From positions 1 to 21,595 of the forward strand of contig CAIZHC010000117.1 in the NCBI GenBank assembly GCA_903932705.1: 21,595 nt of DNA. The letters run 5' to 3'. This stretch comes from an uncultured Actinomycetes bacterium (GTDB lineage Bacteria > Actinomycetota > Actinomycetes > Nanopelagicales > Nanopelagicaceae). The notes beneath the pieces are model-generated. The model was not told the DNA's origin. It saw only the letters and a program-made list of their open reading frames with translations, and did no database searches. Positions 7,526 through 13,663 of the stretch are shown piece after piece (within the stretch, counting starts at the first letter, position 1; every line of letters starts with the position of its first letter). The translations under genes and the position numbers were made by a program.

Positions 7526-8143
7526 TTATGAGTTTAGTGGCTTGCCGATACGACGGAAACCTGAAATTCCTCGCCATTGCAGGCTTGCCACCAACTTAAC
7601 CGCAAGGTCGCGATCTATCTTGCCATCGCGAGCTAACCAATGTCTGGCGGTTGTCTGAGCCGTACCAATAAGTCCAACGGCGAGCATCATCGCTGACTCT
7701 TGAGAGATTCCAGTATCAGTTGTAATTGCCTCGCTGAAAGCTAGCGCGCAGTCATACGACATCTTGCTCAGTCGTTCGCGAACCTGAGGCTCTACAGCCA
7801 TATCACTCTCAAAGAGCAATCTAAATGCTTCGCCTTCGCGATTAATGAAATCAAAGTAGGCATTTACAGTTGCCAAGACTCGACCAGCGTTATCTGTGGT
7901 GGATGCGACTGCAGCTCGGATATCCGCGACGAGGTACTCACAGTGAATATCGAGCACTGCTAAATAGAGATCTAACTTTGACGGAAAATGTTGATAGAGG
8001 ACTGGTTTGCTGACATTCGCCTGATCTGCAATCTCATCCATCGCTGCGGCGTGGTAGCCAGCAGCCGTGAACACCTCAAGAGCCGCGATTAAGAGCGTGG
8101 CACGTCTCTCATCGCGGGGTAGGCGAACTTTTTCCTCGTTCAT
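7526..8143 (-). CDS. TetR/AcrR-family transcriptional regulator
   Basis: A 205-residue protein with an N-terminal TetR DNA-binding domain: the first helix is in RRATLLIAALEVFTAAGY, then MDEIADQANVSKPVLYQHFPSKLDLYLAVL covers the helix-turn-helix and the signature after it. The remaining helices form a ligand and dimerisation domain with no recognisable ligand. It resembles mycobacterial Rv3208, which likewise precedes a DUF3107 gene. The ATG at 8143 is preferred over GTG at 8149 because TAGCAT on the minus strand ends seven bases before it. The gene is divergent from mshB with only 35 bases between start codons, and that gap holds two inverted repeats that could be its operators. Confidence 0.9.
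   Translation of the reverse strand: MNEEKVRLPRDERRATLLIAALEVFTAAGYHAAAMDEIADQANVSKPVLYQHFPSKLDLYLAVLDIHCEYLVADIRAAVASTTDNAGRVLATVNAYFDFINREGEAFRLLFESDMAVEPQVRERLSKMSYDCALAFSEAITTDTGISQESAMMLAVGLIGTAQTTARHWLARDGKIDRDLAVKLVASLQWRGISGFRRIGKPLNS
7531..7536 (-). promoter_or_regulatory. -10 element for leaderless DUF3107 gene inside tetR 3' end
   Basis: On the minus strand TAAACT ends exactly six bases before the ATG at 7524. The spacer CATAAC contains the tetR stop codon. A weak TTTCCG lies 17 bases further upstream as a possible -35. There is no Shine-Dalgarno sequence. DUF3107 may therefore be transcribed separately as well as by readthrough from tetR. Confidence 0.5.
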
Positions 8144-8178
8144 TAGCACGATGCTATCCCATCATTCATAATGAGCGC
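8144..8178. promoter_or_regulatory. Divergent tetR/mshB promoter region with two inverted repeats
   Basis: This 35-base gap holds both promoters. For tetR, TAGCAT on the minus strand (8151-8156) ends seven bases before ATG 8143. For mshB, CATAAT (8167-8172) ends six bases before ATG 8179, with TTAGCA (8143-8148) 18 bases upstream as a possible -35. Each -10 lies in a perfect 13-base inverted repeat: TAGCA-CGA-TGCTA at 8144-8156 and TCATT-CAT-AATGA at 8162-8174, with centres 18 bases apart. TetR binding here is inferred from position only. Confidence 0.55.
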
Positions 8179-9093
8179 ATGAATCAGCAGCCAGCAAAGC
8201 GACTTCTCTTAGTCCATGCCCATCCGGATGATGAAACCATTAACAATGGTGCAACGATGGCCGCTTATGTTGCTGCCGGAGTGGGCGTCACTTTGGTTAC
8301 ATGCACTCGTGGCGAAGAGGGCGAAGTCTTGGTGCCAGATTTAGCGCACCTAGCGGCAGCTCGCGAAGATGCTCTCGGTCCTTATCGTGAGATTGAGCTC
8401 GAAGCGGCAATGAAAGAACTTGGAGTCAGCGATCACCTCTTCCTCGGCAATCCTGAGCGTCAATATCGCGATAGCGGAATGATGGGGACTCCGCCAAACG
8501 AGAATCCAGATTGTTTTTGGAGAGCAGAACTCGATGAAGCGGCAGCTCGTCTCGTAGCAATTATTAGAGATCGCAAACCGCAGGTGCTCATCTCCTACGA
8601 TGAATTTGGGGGATATGGACACCCCGATCACATCAAGGCGCACCAGATTGCAATGCGGGCGGCGGAGTTAGCTGCGGACCCTACGTTTGGAAGCGGTGAG
8701 AGTTGGGAGATCTCCAAGATTTATTGGAGTGCGATCCCGCGTTCGGCACTGCACGGAAGTTTGACCAGTAGCAACTTCTTCATCCAATTCTTAATTCGTT
8801 TCTTTAATTATGTGCCCTCGCAGTGGCTGGCTCTGCCCTTTGTGAAGGCAGATGGAGTTGTCACCACGAAGTTCGATGGAGAGAAATTCCTTTCCCATAA
8901 ACTTGCCGCACTCAACGCACATAAAACTCAGTTGATCATCCATGGAAATCTATTTAAGTTTTCCAAGCGTTTAGCGACAAAGATTTCCGGAACTGAGTAT
9001 TACATTCGAGTTAAGGGTGATGCTGCCGCTCCTTACGATAAGAATGGTAGAGAGCTAGATCTATTTGCGGGAGTCGCTGAAGTTACGGAATAA
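8179..9093 (+). CDS. mshB: N-acetyl-1-D-myo-inositol-2-amino-2-deoxy-alpha-D-glucopyranoside deacetylase (MshB)
   Basis: A 304-residue PIG-L/LmbE-family zinc deacetylase. The zinc site is visible as HAHPDDE (His15, Asp18; catalytic Asp17) and GYGHPDH (His151). The stretches CTRGEEGEV, RDSGMMGT, HKTQ and a C-terminal DLFAG region match MshB rather than other LmbE proteins. MshB removes the acetyl group from GlcNAc-Ins, the third step of mycothiol synthesis, before cysteine is added by MshC. The paralogue Mca, which cleaves mycothiol conjugates, is the main alternative; RDSGM and the C-terminus favour MshB. The gene is divergent from tetR and its last 11 bases overlap the convergent cysS gene. 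Position near the ferredoxin and dapC genes resembles mycobacterial Rv1170-Rv1178. No other mycothiol gene is in this window. Confidence 0.88.
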   Translation: MNQQPAKRLLLVHAHPDDETINNGATMAAYVAAGVGVTLVTCTRGEEGEVLVPDLAHLAAAREDALGPYREIELEAAMKELGVSDHLFLGNPERQYRDSGMMGTPPNENPDCFWRAELDEAAARLVAIIRDRKPQVLISYDEFGGYGHPDHIKAHQIAMRAAELAADPTFGSGESWEISKIYWSAIPRSALHGSLTSSNFFIQFLIRFFNYVPSQWLALPFVKADGVVTTKFDGEKFLSHKLAALNAHKTQLIIHGNLFKFSKRLATKISGTEYYIRVKGDAAAPYDKNGRELDLFAGVAEVTE

Positions 9094-10714
9094 CTTCCCA
9101 GCTCATCCCATTCGCCCCATCTTTAACTGCAATTTTTAGGTTTAATAGTTGATCACGAAGCGCGTCACTCTTCGCAAAATCCCTATTTGCCCGTGCTTCA
9201 CGTCGTTCATCAATTAGTGCTTGAATTTCTGGGCTTAATTCGATGCTGACAGTCGGACGGGTGAGGTCTAGCCCAAAGAATTCATCGACAGCGGCAAATA
9301 TCTGCGCTTTGCTCTTATCAGAGAGCGACTGCTCTCGCTCTAGGGCTCTTAACTGCACAATGGCTCGAGGAGTATCCAAGTCATCGCGAATGGTTGAGAG
9401 AATGGAGCCAATCAATTCAATTACTGCAACTTGTTCATTTGGCGCCTCATCGCTAGACCACTCTTGATACTTATTTCTCCAACGAGCAAGCGTTGAATCG
9501 GCCGCGGCAATCTGATCCCAGTTGAGATCCATCTGACTTCGATATCTATTTTCTAAGAAGACCAACCGGAGGGCTAGTGGATCAAATCCGCGGTTCACGA
9601 TATCTTCAAGAAGTACGACATTTCCCGCACTCTTTGACATTTTGCGACCTTCAAAGAGCAGATGCTCTCCATGCATCCAGAGATCAGTAACTTCACTCAT
9701 AGAAGCGCAATTGCTCTGCGCTCTCTCATTTTCATGATGGGGGAAGCGAAGATCAATTCCACCAATATGTAAATCAACATGTCCTTTGAGAAAGTGAAGG
9801 GACATCGCTGAACATTCAATATGCCAACCAGGAAAACCTGAACCCCAGGGAGAATCCCAGACCATCTCAGAGCGATTGCCAGCCGCCTTCCAGAGCGCCC
9901 AATCCGCGTGGAAGCGCTTTGCTCCATCTCCGGTGTATTCATAGCGATGACCCGGAACTAACTCGCTCAATTTATTTCCGCTTAACGCTCCATAACTTTC
10001 AAATGTGTTGGCGGCAAAGTAGACCGAGCCATCTGCTCCAACGTATGCATGCTCAGAATCAATAAGTTGTTCGATCAATCGAAGCATTAGTTCGATGCTC
10101 TCACTCGCCCGTGGGTAGACATCCGCGCTCTTAATACCTAAGCGTTCCAAATCATGATGAAACTTTGCTTCGTAAGATCGGGCCAAGGTGAAGGGATCCT
10201 TATGTTCTAGCTTTGCCTGGGTGAGAACTTTGTCCTCTCTTGTTTCAGTTGAGAGATCCACTTCAAGGTCATCATTCATATGGCCCACATCGGTAATATT
10301 TTGAACGCTATGAACTTTGTAACCGCTCACCTTTACAAGACGAGTGATGAGATCAGCGAGCAAGAAAGTTCGTAAGTTTCCTACATGTGCATCGCGATAA
10401 ACGGTCGGACCGCATGAGTAGAGGCGTAGCGCTCGCCCATCGCTAATGATGAGTTCTTCTTCCTGACGGCTCTTGGTGTCATAGAGGAAGATGCCAGTTT
10501 GGATGCTGGTATCTGGAACCACCTTCCAGAGATGAATCATGGAAGGCTCAAAGGTAATTATTTGCCCATCCTTCTTACGCACCTGGTTGACGCTGACGAG
10601 ATGGCCCAGAAGGTCCCTAAAGCCACCTTCAGGGTCGTGTGAGCGGATACTTACCCTTTGGCCGATGTGCTGGGCGGTGGGGGCTGACGCCTCCATGGGT
10701 AGCTCCTCACTCAT
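9083..10714 (-). CDS. cysS: Cysteinyl-tRNA synthetase with extra N-terminal SH3-like domain
   Basis: A 543-residue protein. Residues from about 75 form a class I CysRS. The zinc ligands Cys101 (SCGPT), Cys301 (HIECS), His326 and Glu330 (PHHENE) are present, the HIGH-type motif reads HVGN (110-113), and KMSKS is at 358-362. The C-terminal anticodon-binding region (RANRDFAKSDALRDQL) is kept, so this is a synthetase and not the truncated MshC ligase. The motif NITDVGHMNDD differs from the usual TDVDDK of CysRS and marks a divergent subtype. Residues about 14-70 (GQRVSIRSHDPEGGFRDLLG onward) are extra. They resemble the SH3-like N-terminal domain of actinobacterial Rv0428c-type acetyltransferases. 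A GAGGAG Shine-Dalgarno sequence seven bases before ATG 10714 supports this long start. The 3' end overlaps mshB by 11 bases. Confidence 0.87.
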   Translation of the reverse strand: MSEELPMEASAPTAQHIGQRVSIRSHDPEGGFRDLLGHLVSVNQVRKKDGQIITFEPSMIHLWKVVPDTSIQTGIFLYDTKSRQEEELIISDGRALRLYSCGPTVYRDAHVGNLRTFLLADLITRLVKVSGYKVHSVQNITDVGHMNDDLEVDLSTETREDKVLTQAKLEHKDPFTLARSYEAKFHHDLERLGIKSADVYPRASESIELMLRLIEQLIDSEHAYVGADGSVYFAANTFESYGALSGNKLSELVPGHRYEYTGDGAKRFHADWALWKAAGNRSEMVWDSPWGSGFPGWHIECSAMSLHFLKGHVDLHIGGIDLRFPHHENERAQSNCASMSEVTDLWMHGEHLLFEGRKMSKSAGNVVLLEDIVNRGFDPLALRLVFLENRYRSQMDLNWDQIAAADSTLARWRNKYQEWSSDEAPNEQVAVIELIGSILSTIRDDLDTPRAIVQLRALEREQSLSDKSKAQIFAAVDEFFGLDLTRPTVSIELSPEIQALIDERREARANRDFAKSDALRDQLLNLKIAVKDGANGMSWEVIP

Positions 10715-10721
10715 TGAAATG

Positions 10722-10727
10722 CTCCTC
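10722..10727 (-). promoter_or_regulatory. Shine-Dalgarno sequence of cysS
   Basis: GAGGAG on the minus strand lies seven bases upstream of the ATG at 10714. It is a strong site at ideal spacing. It decides the start in favour of the long form that includes the extra N-terminal domain. Confidence 0.75.
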
Positions 10728-10811
10728 TATCCACTATTCTCTACCTATTGTGGCACTTACCTGTTGCCGCCTAAACGAATATTGTTCCGCAGTTGATAGG
10801 AACCGCTACTT

Positions 10812-10818
10812 GAAAGGA
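10812..10818 (+). promoter_or_regulatory. Shine-Dalgarno sequence of the ferredoxin gene
   Basis: GAAAGGA lies five bases before the GTG at 10824 and fixes that start. TATTGT at 10780-10785 is a candidate -10, but no -35 at good spacing is visible, so I do not call a promoter in the 109-base divergent gap 10715-10823. Apart from this site and the cysS Shine-Dalgarno, the gap holds nothing I recognise. Confidence 0.75.
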
Positions 10819-10823
10819 TTGAC

Positions 10824-11144
10824 GTGACATACGTAATCGCCCAACCTTGTGTTGATGTGAAAGACAAGTCCTGCATCGAGGAGTGCCCCGTTGATTGCAT
10901 TTACGAGGGTAATCGGATGCTTTACATCCAACCTGATGAGTGCGTTGATTGCGGTGCATGTGAGCCTGTCTGTCCTGTGGAGGCCATCTATTACGAAGAT
11001 GACGTCCCTGGAGAGTGGAAGCAGTACGGCGAGATCAATTCTGGTTTCTTCCAGACAATTGGCTCTCCTGGTGGCGCCAGCAAAGTAGGAGCAACCGATG
11101 CAGATCATCCAACGGTTTTAGCTCTGCCTAAGGCTGGAGAGTAA
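10824..11144 (+). CDS. fdxA: 7Fe ferredoxin (3Fe-4S/4Fe-4S, FdxA/FdxC type)
   Basis: A 106-residue acidic electron carrier. Cys9, Cys17, Cys21, Cys40, Cys43, Cys46 and Cys50 are the cluster ligands, in the order typical of seven-iron ferredoxins: the first motif carries an interrupted CxxxxxxxCxxxC and the second CxxCxxCxxxC. Cys25 in CPVDCIY is also family-typical. The C-terminal tail after the clusters (about residues 57-106) is the usual extension of the actinobacterial/proteobacterial FdxA group. The redox partner is unknown. The gene is followed three bases after its stop, in the same reading frame, by dapC, as in mycobacterial fdxC (Rv1177)-Rv1178, and is divergent from cysS. Confidence 0.95.
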   Translation: MTYVIAQPCVDVKDKSCIEECPVDCIYEGNRMLYIQPDECVDCGACEPVCPVEAIYYEDDVPGEWKQYGEINSGFFQTIGSPGGASKVGATDADHPTVLALPKAGE

Positions 11145-11147
11145 AGA

Positions 11148-12215
11148 ATCAAACTCCCGGATTTCCCCTGGGATCTGCTAGCTCCATATGGCGCTCGCGC
11201 TAAAGAGCATGCCGGCGGCATTATTGATCTCTCAGTGGGGACGCCTGTAGACCCCACTCCAGATTTTGTGCAGCAAGCTCTTATCGAAAACTCCAACGCC
11301 CCTGGATATCCACTCACTATCGGATCATCAGCACTTCGAGATGCTATGCGCACCTGGGCTTCCACAGTTCTAGGAGCAAGCGGCGATTTTGATGTTCTGC
11401 CGAGCATTGGATCCAAAGAAGTTGTTGCTAACTTAGCTTTTCAACTCGAAGCCAAGAAGGTCCTCTACCCAGAGATTGCCTACCCAACCTATTTAGTGGG
11501 AGCAATCCTTGCTGGGGCAGAGCATGAGCCGGTTAATTTCAATGTTTCGAAGTGGCCATCTTCAGATTTGGCCTGGATCAATTCGCCCTCTAATCCCACT
11601 GGTCGAATCTCTCCACGCCAAGAGCTGCAAAGCGTCATTGAGTATTCAAAGAGAACTGGCGCAGTAATTGCCAGCGATGAGTGTTACTTCAATTTCCCAG
11701 CATCCCAAGACGGCGTTCAGCCAATCTCAATTTTGGAGGTTGCTGCGGGGGATAACACAAATCTTCTCGCGCTTCATTCGCTCTCCAAGCGATCTAACTT
11801 TGCAGGCTACCGAGGTGGTTTGATTGTGGGAGATCCCGCTCTCATCGCAAAGATTCGAGAAATCCGTAAACACTCAGGTCTACTTGTTCCAGCACCTGTG
11901 CAAGCGGCAATGGTTGCAGCGCTCGGAGATGAAATTCATGTTCATGAGCAAGCAGAGCGTTATGCAAAACGTCGTGAAATTTTAAGGCCGGCGCTCTCAA
12001 AACTGGGATACACAATCGAGCACAGCGAAGCCGGACTTTATATCTGGTGCACCCGCGGGATGCGAGATTTTGAATCGGTGGCATCCTTTGCAGAGCTGGG
12101 AATTCTGGTGACCCCAGGTAGCTTCTATGGCGCTGCAGGAGAGAAGTACATCCGAATTGCATTAACTGCCACCGATGAACAGATCGCTGCAGCCGCAGCT
12201 CGAATTCTTAGTTAA
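11148..12215 (+). CDS. dapC: N-succinyldiaminopimelate aminotransferase, actinobacterial type (DapC), apparent AUC start
   Basis: A class I/II PLP aminotransferase of about 355 residues. Lys214 in HSLSKRSNFAGYRGG forms the Schiff base, INSPSNPTGR supplies the PLP/substrate asparagine region, and SDECYF the aspartate. DapC makes the diaminopimelate precursor for lysine and cell-wall peptide. The conserved N-terminal segment KLPDFPWDLLAPYG and GIIDLSVGTPVDP is encoded directly after the ferredoxin stop, yet that stretch contains no ATG, GTG or TTG in frame until GTG 11235, which would cut away about 29 conserved residues. I place the start at ATC 11148, eight bases after GGAG (11136-11139). Alternatives are CTG 11175, readthrough from the ferredoxin, or a sequence error. 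The gene call is strong, the start uncertain. Confidence 0.85.
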   Translation: MKLPDFPWDLLAPYGARAKEHAGGIIDLSVGTPVDPTPDFVQQALIENSNAPGYPLTIGSSALRDAMRTWASTVLGASGDFDVLPSIGSKEVVANLAFQLEAKKVLYPEIAYPTYLVGAILAGAEHEPVNFNVSKWPSSDLAWINSPSNPTGRISPRQELQSVIEYSKRTGAVIASDECYFNFPASQDGVQPISILEVAAGDNTNLLALHSLSKRSNFAGYRGGLIVGDPALIAKIREIRKHSGLLVPAPVQAAMVAALGDEIHVHEQAERYAKRREILRPALSKLGYTIEHSEAGLYIWCTRGMRDFESVASFAELGILVTPGSFYGAAGEKYIRIALTATDEQIAAAAARILS

Positions 12216-12227
12216 ATAGTGGCTTTT

Positions 12228-13232
12228 ATGAGTAATTCAGCAATCTTGTTGGTGGGTGGTTTTGGTACCCGCCTCGCTCCGCTTACAGAACTCACTCCAA
12301 AACCTATGTTGTCAGTTGCAGGAATTCCTTTCACAGAGCACCAAATAGTGAAGGCGCGTGAAGCTGGAATAACAGAAATAGTTTTAGCCACTTCTTATCT
12401 CGCCGATGTCTTCGAACCCTACTTTGGCGATGGGGAACGATTTGGAATCAAGATTTCATATGCCGTTGAAGAGAAAGCGTTAGGAACGGGAGGGGCAATT
12501 TTAAATGCCTCAAAATCCCTGACCGGAGATGGTCCAGTATTTATTTTCAACGGCGATGTATTAAGTAGCCATGATCTTCGAGCGCAACTTGCTCTGCACG
12601 AAAAGTCAGAAGCTGATGCAACTCTGCATCTCACCGAAGTTGCTGATGCCAGAGCCTTTGGGGTTGTGGAGATGGATGGGAATCGAATTCTCACCTTCAA
12701 TGAGAAGATGGAAAATCCGCCAACAAAGATCATCAATGCTGGCTGCTACATCTTCAACCGTCAGATCTTTGAGCTAATTCCAGATGGTCAGGTCGTTAGC
12801 GTTGAGCGAGAGATTTTCCCAAAGCTCCTCGCAGACCAGGCTCCTCTATCGGGCTACTTAGACACCACTTATTGGCTAGATATTGGTACTCCAAGCGCCT
12901 TATTAACCGCCACTTCCGATCTGATTTCCGGTCGAGCACATTCCATAGCCTTTAATGAGTTACTTGAAAGTGGCTCGTATCAGCGCCTCTCAGAGTCTTT
13001 GATCTCGACCTCAGCAAAGATCGGCGCTGGAGCGCAGATTCACTCCGGCTCGCTTATAAGTCATGGGGCAAAGATCGGGGCGTGGACAACTATTGCCGGA
13101 TCGGTAATCGGCGCTGATACTCGAATTGGCGAGAATTGCCAACTCGCGAATACCTTTGTAGCTGCAAATAGCGAGATTCCTGCAGGATTTATAGCTTCTG
13201 GGCAATTTTTTGGCTTTTCAAGGAAAAAATAA
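12228..13232 (+). CDS. manC: Sugar-nucleotide pyrophosphorylase, probably mannose-1-phosphate guanylyltransferase
   Basis: A 334-residue nucleotidyltransferase. The N-terminal Rossmann-like domain has the pyrophosphorylase signature GGFGTRLAPLTELTPKPM near residues 10-27 and a metal-binding aspartate in FNGDVLSS. The C-terminal part is a left-handed beta-helix with hexapeptide repeats (IGAGAQIHSGS, HGAKIGAWTTIAGSVIGADTRIGENCQL segments). Such two-domain enzymes activate hexose-1-phosphates. GDP-mannose is favoured because the order with whiB and a phosphomannomutase matches mycobacterial Rv3264c-Rv3257c, where the gene is GDP-mannose pyrophosphorylase; glucose-1-phosphate thymidylyltransferase is the alternative. 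ATG 12228 gives the family-typical N-terminus; GTG 12219 is also possible. It starts shortly after the dapC stop. The sugar specificity is an inference. Confidence 0.85.
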   Translation: MSNSAILLVGGFGTRLAPLTELTPKPMLSVAGIPFTEHQIVKAREAGITEIVLATSYLADVFEPYFGDGERFGIKISYAVEEKALGTGGAILNASKSLTGDGPVFIFNGDVLSSHDLRAQLALHEKSEADATLHLTEVADARAFGVVEMDGNRILTFNEKMENPPTKIINAGCYIFNRQIFELIPDGQVVSVEREIFPKLLADQAPLSGYLDTTYWLDIGTPSALLTATSDLISGRAHSIAFNELLESGSYQRLSESLISTSAKIGAGAQIHSGSLISHGAKIGAWTTIAGSVIGADTRIGENCQLANTFVAANSEIPAGFIASGQFFGFSRKK

Positions 13233-13243
13233 TTCTCCTGGAC

Positions 13244-13272
13244 TTGACTCTCAGGAATAACACGCGTGTAAT
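13244..13272 (+). promoter_or_regulatory. whiB promoter with palindrome overlapping the -10
   Basis: TTGACT (13244-13249) and TGTAAT (13267-13272) are separated by exactly 17 bases, close to the consensus for the housekeeping sigma factor. Transcription should begin near 13280, giving a leader of about 48 bases. The ten-base perfect palindrome ACACGCGTGT (13260-13269) overlaps the -10 and looks like an operator. The half-sites TAACAC and GTGTAA resemble the BldD half-sites TNACNC/GNGTNA, but their spacing is one base longer than the consensus. Confidence 0.7.
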
Positions 13273-13316
13273 TCACCCAAGCCGCATTTAACTTCTAGCT
13301 ATGCGCCGAAGAGTTT

Positions 13317-13322
13317 GAGGAG
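13317..13322 (+). promoter_or_regulatory. Shine-Dalgarno sequence of whiB
   Basis: GAGGAG lies five bases before the ATG at 13328. It is a strong ribosome binding site that fixes the start. Confidence 0.8.
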
Positions 13323-13327
13323 TTCGT

Positions 13328-13630
13328 ATGTCAGATCGCCAGATCGCAGCTCAAGGAGATTTTGGTATGGGTGGTCTAACAAATATCGGCAACTCTGGCT
13401 CTGGAAATCCAGACCTCTCTTGGCAGGAGCGGGCCCTGTGCGCCCAAACTGATCCTGAAGCTTTCTTCCCAGAAAAGGGCGGATCTACGCGCGAAGCTAA
13501 GCGGGTCTGTCTCTCCTGTGATGTTCGATCTGAGTGCTTGGAATACGCTCTAGGTCATGATGAGCGCTTTGGAATTTGGGGAGGCCTCTCTGAGAGAGAA
13601 CGCCGTCGCCTCAAGCGCCGCTCGGCTTAA
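13328..13630 (+). CDS. whiB: WhiB-family iron-sulfur transcription factor (WhiB2/WhmD group)
   Basis: A 100-residue protein with the four cluster cysteines Cys38, Cys61, Cys64 and Cys70 in the C-x22-C-x2-C-x5-C arrangement. The turn GIWGG is at 82-86 and a basic C-terminal DNA-binding tail ERERRRLKRRSA closes the protein. WhiB proteins carry a redox-sensitive [4Fe-4S] cluster and bind the primary sigma factor. The core around DPEAFFPEKGGSTREAK and the location next to mannose genes identify the WhiB2/WhmD branch (Streptomyces whiB, mycobacterial Rv3260c), which controls septation and cell division. The glycine/serine-rich first 30 residues look disordered. It is preceded by its own promoter and followed 33 bases later by the glycosyltransferase gene. 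Confidence 0.95.
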   Translation: MSDRQIAAQGDFGMGGLTNIGNSGSGNPDLSWQERALCAQTDPEAFFPEKGGSTREAKRVCLSCDVRSECLEYALGHDERFGIWGGLSERERRRLKRRSA

Positions 13631-13663
13631 TTCAGACCCTCTCCTTCTCAAGGGTGCCAAATA

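Noticed and set aside
9083..10714. The CysRS-like gene as mshC, given that it adjoins mshB.
   Set aside because: It keeps the C-terminal anticodon-binding part that MshC lacks and has CysRS-type motifs throughout. The genes are convergent, so adjacency is not an operon link.
13636..13654. ACCCT/AGGGT dyad after whiB as a terminator.
   Set aside because: Five pairs with a ten-base loop and no T run; the glycosyltransferase gene begins within 15 bases, so readthrough is more likely.
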